A stretch of DNA of 64,000 nucleotides from Anastatus disparis (lineage: Eukaryota > Arthropoda > Insecta > Hymenoptera > Eupelmidae): the NCBI GenBank assembly GCA_017163975.1, contig JAFFSR010000034.1, forward strand, positions 186,001 to 250,000, in the 5' to 3' direction. Shown piece by piece: positions 57,442-64,000 of the stretch. The stretch's first letter is position 1; each line of letters starts with the position of its first letter. Under the pieces are notes generated by a model that was not told where the DNA came from, made no database searches, and was given only the letters and a program-made list of their open reading frames with translations. A program made the translations under genes and the position numbers.

Positions 57442-58860
57442 TGGGTTTAGAGTTAACGCCTCCAGGGTTAATGGGTTTGAGGTTTATGGTTTTAGGGTTT
57501 ATAGGTTTGGGGTTTATGGATTCGAGACTTACGGGTTTGCGGTTTATATGTTTGAAGTTTATGGGTCCGGTGTTCATGGGTTTAATTGTTCAGGGTTTAT
57601 GTGTTAAAAGTTTTTGGGTTAAGGGTTCATAAGTTTGGACTTTATGAGTGTATAGGTTTAGGGTTACATGAGATTAGGTCTTATGCGTTTAGGGTTTATG
57701 GATTCAAAGTTTATGAGTTTGGGGTTTATGGGTTTGAAGTTCGTGGATCTAGAGTCTATGGGTTTAGGGTTTATTTGTTTGGGCTTTATGGGTTTAGGGT
57801 TTATAAATTTAGGGTTTATGGGTTTGGGTTTTATTAATTCGGGGCTCAGGAGTCTGGGTTCTATGGGTTCAGGGTTTATGGGTTTTGGGTTCATAGGTTC
57901 AGGGTCTATGAGTTCGGAGGTCATTGGTTTGTCGTCTATGGGTATGGGGTTTATAGGTTTGGGATTATGGATTCGGGTTTATGAGTTTAGGTCCTATGGG
58001 TTCGTGGTTTATGAGTTCGGGTTTATGAGTTTTGAGAGGATGGGCTTTTGGGTTTATGGTTCATGGGTTCGGGGTTTATCGTTCTTAGATCATTGGTTTA
58101 GAGTTTATGAATTTGGGACTTATGGGTATAGTGTTTATGGTGTGGGGTTTATGGATTTATGGGTTAGGGGTTTATGGGTTTGGAGGTTATAGGTTCGGGG
58201 TTTATGGTTTTATGAGTTTGGGTTTTATAGGTTTCGGGTTTCTGGGTTTAGGGCTTGGGGTTTATGAGTTTGCAGTTCATGGGTTTGGGATTTCTGGGTT
58301 CGGGGCTTATGGGTTTGAAGTTTACGGGTTAAGGATTAATAAATTTAGGGATTATCGTTTCTGGTTTTCTGGATTTGGGGCTGAGGGGTTCGGGCTATAT
58401 GAGTTTAGGGTTTTTGGGTTTGAGATTTATGGGTTTGGGGTTTATGGGTTTAGGCTGTATGGGTTTTGGGTTTTTGGGTTTGGGGTTTATAGGCTATGTG
58501 TTTATGGGTATAGGGTTTATGGGTTTTGAGTTTATGGGTTTATAGGTTTGGGGTTTATGGGTTTGGGATTCATGGGTTTGGGATTCATGGGTTTGGGGTG
58601 TATGGGTTTGGGGTTTATGGGTTTTGGGTTTGTGGGTTTCGGGTTTATAGGTTGAGGGTTCATGGGTTTGAAGTTTATATGTTTGGGGTCTATAGGTTCA
58701 GGGTTTATGGGTTTGGGGTTGATGTTTTCGGGGTTAATGGGTTTTACGTTCATGGGTCAATATGTTTTGGTTTAATGGGTCTAGTGCTCATGGCTTAGGG
58801 GCTTATTTGTCTGGGGTCTATGTGTTTAGGGTTTATAGAATTATGGGTTTTGATGTAAAT
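57442..58860. repeat. 15 bp minisatellite, G-rich orientation, block 6
   Basis: The most regular part of the array, especially 58520-58700 with GGGTTTGGGGTTTAT units. It fades out over about 58860-59040. The longest by-product frame is 174 codons (57668-58192), pentapeptide-periodic. Confidence 0.9.
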
Positions 58861-59040
58861 GTATTATTGTGTATCTTATTTCATTCTCAATGCATAAAAT
58901 AATATAGGGTTCATGTTTTTGATAGGGTTACTTCTTTATGGTATTATGGGGTTTATGCGAATGGGTTAGTTGTTTTTGTGAGCGTCAGACATCATGACAT
59001 AATGAGTTTAGAGTTCATAAGTATAGATTTTGTGAATCAA

Positions 59041-59394
59041 AGTATCACTGTTAACGTTCACCTTGTGCAGAATTTCGGTTTCGCAGCAGGCCATCTTTAA
59101 CGAGCTAAAGCTACATTAAATTCTGATTTTTCCCGGGTTCTCCGCAGCTTTTTCTTAAAGTAGAAGGCAATACGAAGATTCCAAAAGAAAAATAAACACG
59201 ATCTATCAAGAATTGTGGAACCTACAGATCTTTGTTTATTCTTCCTTACTGTGTGACGTCACCCTAATTTAACTGCTTTTATCTCTTCTTGTTTTTATAT
59301 ACATGAAAAAAGTAAAAATACGGATCTCTTATTCTTTCGTATTCTACTTGATGGATATAATATATTTTTTTATAAAACATGCTAATTATTAGGT
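59041..59394. other. Unique-looking AT-rich DNA, no gene seen
   Basis: Nothing recognised. Base composition is more mixed than in the neighbouring arrays. Confidence 0.4.
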
Positions 59395-59457
59395 TTTGCA
59401 GAAAGATGATTTTTTTCGATTAGAAAAGGATAAAGATATACAGCCTGCTCTTAACAT
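59395..59457 (-). mobile_element. One end of an F1-family foldback MITE
   Basis: Read on the minus strand: TTAA followed by GAGCAGGCTGTATATCTTTA and TCCTTTTCTAATCG, the F1 terminal sequence. The other half was not found, so it is a fragment. The 75-codon frame crossing it (59396-59623) has no domain. Confidence 0.6.
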
Positions 59458-59639
59458 TAATATGCTTTGTACAACCATCGCTAACATCGTGGATATGACA
59501 AAGATTTTTCTCGTATTACAATTTTATTATTATATTCGCTTGTCAGTTTGCCTTTATATCAAACTAGAAGTTCTCCCTGCTCTTCCGAGATTCAGAAAAT
59601 ATAACGACACCACCAAGCTGTAACATCATCAAACTATTA

Positions 59640-61243
59640 AACTAACTAAAATTTGTTGATTTAAGTAAATGGATTATTTGAATTCCAAAACTTTTCTCAA
59701 TGGAAATCGTCAAACCTTAAGATCCCAAGTTCGATCCCAACATGCAGATTTTTTTTTATTCGGAATTAACCTAAAAATGATCAATTGAATTTTTTATTAA
59801 TTAAAATAATTTCAGTCTGTGTTTTAATATCATGTATTATTAGAAAATATTTATTCCTCAAATGACTTCTATCATATTTAATGTATCGTACAACAAATAA
59901 ATCTTTATTCAATTTAAATAAATAAGAATTAAATAAATATATTTATTTCAATCAAACAAATTTTTTTTCAGTATAGGGTGCATTAAATAAATATAATAAT
60001 TTCCTAAACTAAATGAATAGTTTGAATTAAAGAGAAACGTTTATTAAATCAAAAGAAAAACTGCATGGTTTCAAAACTATTTACTAAAATTAAAAAAATT
60101 TTTTTTTTCAAAGAAACTTGATCTTAATCTAATTAAATGAATCTTTGATTTAAGAAATTATACATATTTTACTTGCACCCAAATTTAAGTAAATCAGTTT
60201 TCTTGATTCGAATAAATCATTTATTATTTTTAAGGTAATATTAATTCTGTTATTATAAAATATTATTTTAAATCAAATGAAGAAATCTGTACAGTTTATT
60301 GGTTTTGATACAATTTATTTAATGCAAAATGATATTTATTTAAAATAAGTAAACTAATCTTTCGATGTTAGAAATACCACAAGATAACCTTTATTTAAGT
60401 TAAATAAATATGATACAAATAAACTGATATTAATATATTGGTTTATTGGGATCAAGTAAATTATTTTTTTTAAATTTCTGTCCAGTTAAGTAAATATTCA
60501 TTTGTTTTTTGTAAGTGTTTACTTTAATTTAGTAAATTTGTTATGTTGATTCTAATTTATTTGAAGTAGATACCTATTTTCTTTATTCAAAGTTAAACTT
60601 ATTGAATTAAAGTAAATATTTATTCAACTTCTTTAATTTAAACAAATATTTTTTTTTATTCAAGTACATGATTTTTTATATTTAAGTAAATATATTATAT
60701 TTAAATTACTAATTTACTTGTTTAAAGTAAATATTTTCCATTAAATTCAGATCTAATATTCAAATAAATATTTATTTGATTAAAATAAATTATTTATTTA
60801 CTAATTATCCTATGCATTACATTTAACTAAATAATTTATTTGTTTATAATAAATATTATTTGTTTATAATAAATATTTACCTGTTTACTTTGAAATAAAA
60901 ATTTATTAATTTTAAAAGCGTTTTATTTCATTTTAGATAATATTTTCTCGATACAAATAAACTGATAATACATTCGTTTATTGGGATTAAGTAAATTATT
61001 TTTTTTTAAATTTCTGTTTAGTTTAGTAAATATTTATTTGCTTTTAGTAAGTATTTACTTCAATTTAGTAAATATGTAATGTTGATTCTAATTAATTTGA
61101 AGTAAATACCTAATTTTTTCATTCAAAGTTAAACTTATTTAATTATAGTAAATATTTATTTAACAGTGACTTTTTAAATTTAAACATATATTTTTTTTTG
61201 ATTCAAGTAAATGATTTTTTATATTTGAGTGAATATTCAAAGT
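59640..61243. repeat. AT-rich cryptic repeat of AAGTAAATATTTATTTGA type
   Basis: Many partly palindromic variants of AAGTAAATATTTATTTG occur, without a fixed period that I could establish. A longer direct repeat pairs about 60412-60530 with about 60950-61075 (CAAATAAACTGATA...TTGGGAT(C/T)AAGTAAATTATTTTTTT). The same material resumes at 62261-62420, after two foldback insertions. Confidence 0.6.
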
Positions 61244-61247
61244 TTAA

Positions 61248-61620
61248 AAATTGGCCGTATAGCTTTATCCTTGTCTAATCTAAATTTTCGTTATAATTAA
61301 TAAATTAAATATGTATATTTAAATATAAGAGCTGAGCGCTGTAGAGCAAAAACGAGCAAAGAATTATATTCTATGAAAAAGTATAAAATTTTCATTATTT
61401 TTCGAGTATAGTCCGAAACGGAAAAAACAGTTGAACTTGACTTCATTTTTTCCGTTTCAGACTATACTCAGAAAATAATGAAAATTTTATATTTTTTCAT
61501 AGAATAAAATCCTTTGCTCGTTTTTTGCTTTACAGCGCTAGGCCCCTATAATTGAATAAAAATATTCAATTCATTAATCATAACGAAAATTTAGATTAGA
61601 CATGGATATACATCTGACTC
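61248..61620. mobile_element. 373 bp foldback MITE (family F1)
   Basis: Left border TTAA (61244-61247), right border TTAT, a decayed TTAA. Arms pair from GGCCGTATAGCTTTATCCTT to the inverted GATGTATATCCATGTCTAAT and meet at CCGTTTC-type sequence near 61415-61460. The outer ends are more diverged than in the 19 and 22 kb copies. Confidence 0.7.
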
Positions 61621-61637
61621 TTATATTACTAATTTAC

Positions 61638-62260
61638 TTGTGAAATCAGTTAACACAATTAATGGATTTTGAGCTAATAGATATAATTTTTTATTTCTTC
61701 AACGTTTCGGACTTTTTTAAGTCCTTCTTCAGGCTGTAACAATATTATAACAAGTTTACATTTACGCATACAAGGAAAACAGAATTTAAATTAATACAAA
61801 AAACAACCGCACTTACAACAATTTAAACGCTCATGGCAAGTCAAATTTCGCAAAAAAAAAGATCGCAATACCTGAACGCTAAAAACAGAATAGAGAAAAT
61901 TTTAAATTTTATATTTACAAAATTCCTGTAAAGGAAATTCCTCCTATAAAAATCCTCCTATAAAGGAATTTTGTAAATATAAAATTCAAAATTTTTTCTA
62001 TTCTGTTTTTAGCGTTCAGATGTTGCGATCTTTTTTTTGCGAAATTTGACTTGCCATGAGCGTTTAAATTGTTGTAAGTGCGGTTGTTTTTTGTATTAAT
62101 TTAAATTCTGTTTTCCTTGTATGCGTAAATGTAAACTTGTTATAATATTGTTACAGCCTGAAGAAGGACTCAAAAAAGTCCGAAACGTTGGAGAAATAAA
62201 AAATTATATCTATTAGCTCAAAATCCATTAATTGTGTGGATCCAGTAACTGATTTTACAA
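61638..62260. mobile_element. 623 bp foldback element
   Basis: Outer ends TTGTGAAATCAGTTA and, inverted, TTGTAAAATCAGTTA, continuing with arms of about 270-290 bp: GGATTTTGAGCTAATAGATA, CAACGTTTCGGACTTTTTTA and ATTTTATATTTACAAAATTCC pair with their complements. It is very well preserved in the inner arms. It lies 18 bp from the F1 copy. Confidence 0.8.
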
Positions 62261-62690
62261 TTGATATTTGAGCATTAATTACAAATTTTTACCTTATACT
62301 AATTAACTTGTTTGAAGTAAATATTTTCAAGTAAACCCAGATTTAATATTAGAATAAATATTTATTTGATTCAACAAATTTTTACCTGATTTAGAATACA
62401 ATTTACTTGATACAAGTAAATGAAGTCCGGTATGAAAAAAGTCATTTTCCAATTGCTTATAGCAATGTAAAAAAAAATTTTTTTTACTAATTTTTTTTGC
62501 TCACATAAAAATAAATGCCATTTTTATGGAAATTATGATATCGAAAAAAAACTAAATGGGTTTTAAAACTTCAATAGTCCTCTTTAAAATGAGCTAAATA
62601 AAATGTCTCTATGACTTTTTAAGCCACAGTTATGGTGATTTCTTGAAAAAAAGACCTATTTTTTCAACCATGATTATCTTATAAACTGAG
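62261..62690. other. AT-rich DNA, no gene seen
   Basis: The first part continues the AAGTAAAT cryptic repeat. Nothing else is recognised. Confidence 0.5.
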
Positions 62691-62697
62691 AAAGATA

Positions 62698-62926
62698 GAA
62701 AATTTTGTATTAAAGAAAAAATGTTTCATTTTTAGACTAGAATACATATTTTTAGTGACTAATAAGTTTCGGAGAAAATTTTTTTTTTTTTACTCGTTTA
62801 ATTAAAATTTTTACTAATTTTTCATGAAATTTCCCTAAAAAAATAAGTAAAAAAAAATTATTCCCGAAACTTATTGGTCACTAAATATATGTATTCTAAA
62901 CTAAAAATGAAACATTTTTTCCCTAA
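62698..62926. repeat. ~229 bp imperfect hairpin
   Basis: AAAAAATGTTTCATTTTTAG...GAATACATATTTTTAGTGAC pairs with the complementary block ending near 62926. No duplication was identified, so its nature as an element is uncertain. Confidence 0.65.
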
Positions 62927-64000
62927 TACGTACTGATTCGAGGAGACAGTATTTTATGGCTGTACTTATGTACAAAATCGTACGTATGAATACTCCCGAA
63001 TATCTACACTGGGAAAAAAAAACAGCCGTAGTCACTGGAATCTCTGGTCACTCTGTCTTTAATACTCGGGTAGCAGACTTAAGAAGCGTTAACTTACTGC
63101 CAGAAGTTACAATACCTTGAGTCTCCGATAAAAATTGCCTAAGCGCTTAAGTCGGAAGACTCAAGAAGTCTCTGCTTGAATCATCAAGAAATATTAACTA
63201 GAGAATCCAGTTGTACCAACCGTAATCCTTTCTAAAAGTCCGAAAAGTATTTTGAAATTTTGAGGTTATAAATTTCATATGCATAAGAGCTCTACATGCA
63301 CACGTATACACACACATATATATACAGATATAGAATCGTAAACCAATTGTGAAATTTAATTCATATTAATCAAAAAATTGAAAAATATATTGAAATCAAA
63401 AAACAGTTATGAATAGAAGATGAAAATTAACTTTGAATATCATCATAACTATTATAAGATATAGAAAGATTTTTCTAAATAAAATGAATTTAAAATGAAA
63501 GAAATTTTACGAGTTTTAATAATAAAATGAAACTGTCATTAAAAAATTTAATTTTTATCTTTAAAGTTGATGTGTGTAATACATATACATACACATTTCT
63601 TTTTTCGAATCTTGAAAATACTTTTGCCTGGTGAGCTGATCGATTGCAGAAAAAGACTCAAATTCCACTTCAGTTGGAAATTTTAATTTGTTTTAAAAAT
63701 GCCAATCGCAGTTGGCTTTTTAAAGTTAGGGTTTTTAATAAATTTATTTTATTATTCGACGTAATAGCTGACAATTTTATTTGTCTATGTTTAGACTCGG
63801 GTCGCATTGACCAGTAATTGACAAGAGGTCCATTTTTTTTAACACTCGAACTATTCGTAATAATTTACACAAATTAATCGTAAACAAAACTTTCTGTTAT
63901 GTTGTTTTTAACGGTTTTTGGCTTTGTCCAGTCGGTGACATTCGAGTGGTAAAGTAGGCAGTGCTGGATTTTCAATAAGACACTACTTGAGGCTCGGGTA
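62927..64000. other. AT-rich end of window, no gene recognised
   Basis: A short CA/TA-rich stretch lies at about 63298-63325. The final ~200 bp is GC-richer (GTCCAGTCGGTGACATTCGA) and may be the edge of another feature beyond the window. Confidence 0.45.

Noticed and set aside
40845..58860. Dozens of open reading frames of 60-174 codons on both strands in the 15 bp array
   Set aside because: They follow from a stop-free, triplet-compatible repeat unit; pentapeptide periodicity, presence on both strands, and no start or splice context.

Overview
The window looks like a gene-poor, AT-rich segment of an animal nuclear genome, most likely an arthropod and probably an insect. Reasons: a spliced gene with GT-AG introns, hAT, Helitron and LTR-retrotransposon coding remnants, a gag with CCHC knuckles of the kind common in insects, and dense short inverted-repeat elements with TA, TTA/TAA or TTAA target duplications. 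I see no convincing host gene, rRNA, tRNA or CRISPR array. The species cannot be named from what is visible. Nearly everything is mobile DNA or tandem repeat, often nested.

Layout. 1-4030: an outer inverted-repeat pair enclosing three MITE-like elements. 4354-15345: one ~11 kb unit with ~2 kb terminal inverted repeats. It carries a four-exon gene (7719-10068) for a DDE-like transposon protein spoiled by one nonsense codon. Its 3' flank and right arm were later hit by a TTAA element, a TA MITE inside that, and a 1.9 kb near-perfect palindrome. 15346-17025: (TA)n blocks and a complex minisatellite built on GGGACATTTCATGTCAATT, containing a foldback element. 17026-24300: AT-rich DNA with several foldback/MITE copies. 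24320-28585: a decayed hAT transposase split by a 934 bp solo LTR, followed by a 90 bp tandem array. 30700-37670: the complex minisatellite again, hosting two Helitrons in opposite orientation, each placed exactly in a (TA)n tract. 37668-40127: a 2.5 kb element with short terminal inverted repeats, then an ~81 bp tandem array.

40840-58860: about 18 kb dominated by a degenerate 15 bp minisatellite (TTTAGGG+TTTATGGG), C-rich on the left and G-rich on the right of a flip near 46.9-47.6 kb. It is interrupted by a complete but pol-less LTR retrotransposon (48229-53295), a 379 bp MITE (55245-55623) and a 403 bp TTAA element (57035-57437). Higher-order duplications of the array preserve the unoccupied target sites of the first two insertions, so both insertions can be read directly. 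58860-64000: AT-rich DNA with further foldback elements.

The genes do not form a pathway. The story is one of parasites inside repeats: (TA)n tracts and the 15 bp array act as landing pads. The most unusual signal is in the LTR leader of the retrotransposon: three tandem stem-loops that share one loop sequence while both of their stems change in compensating fashion. Coordinates of introns and element ends were read by eye from splice consensus, terminal repeats and target duplications; percentages and counts are approximate.
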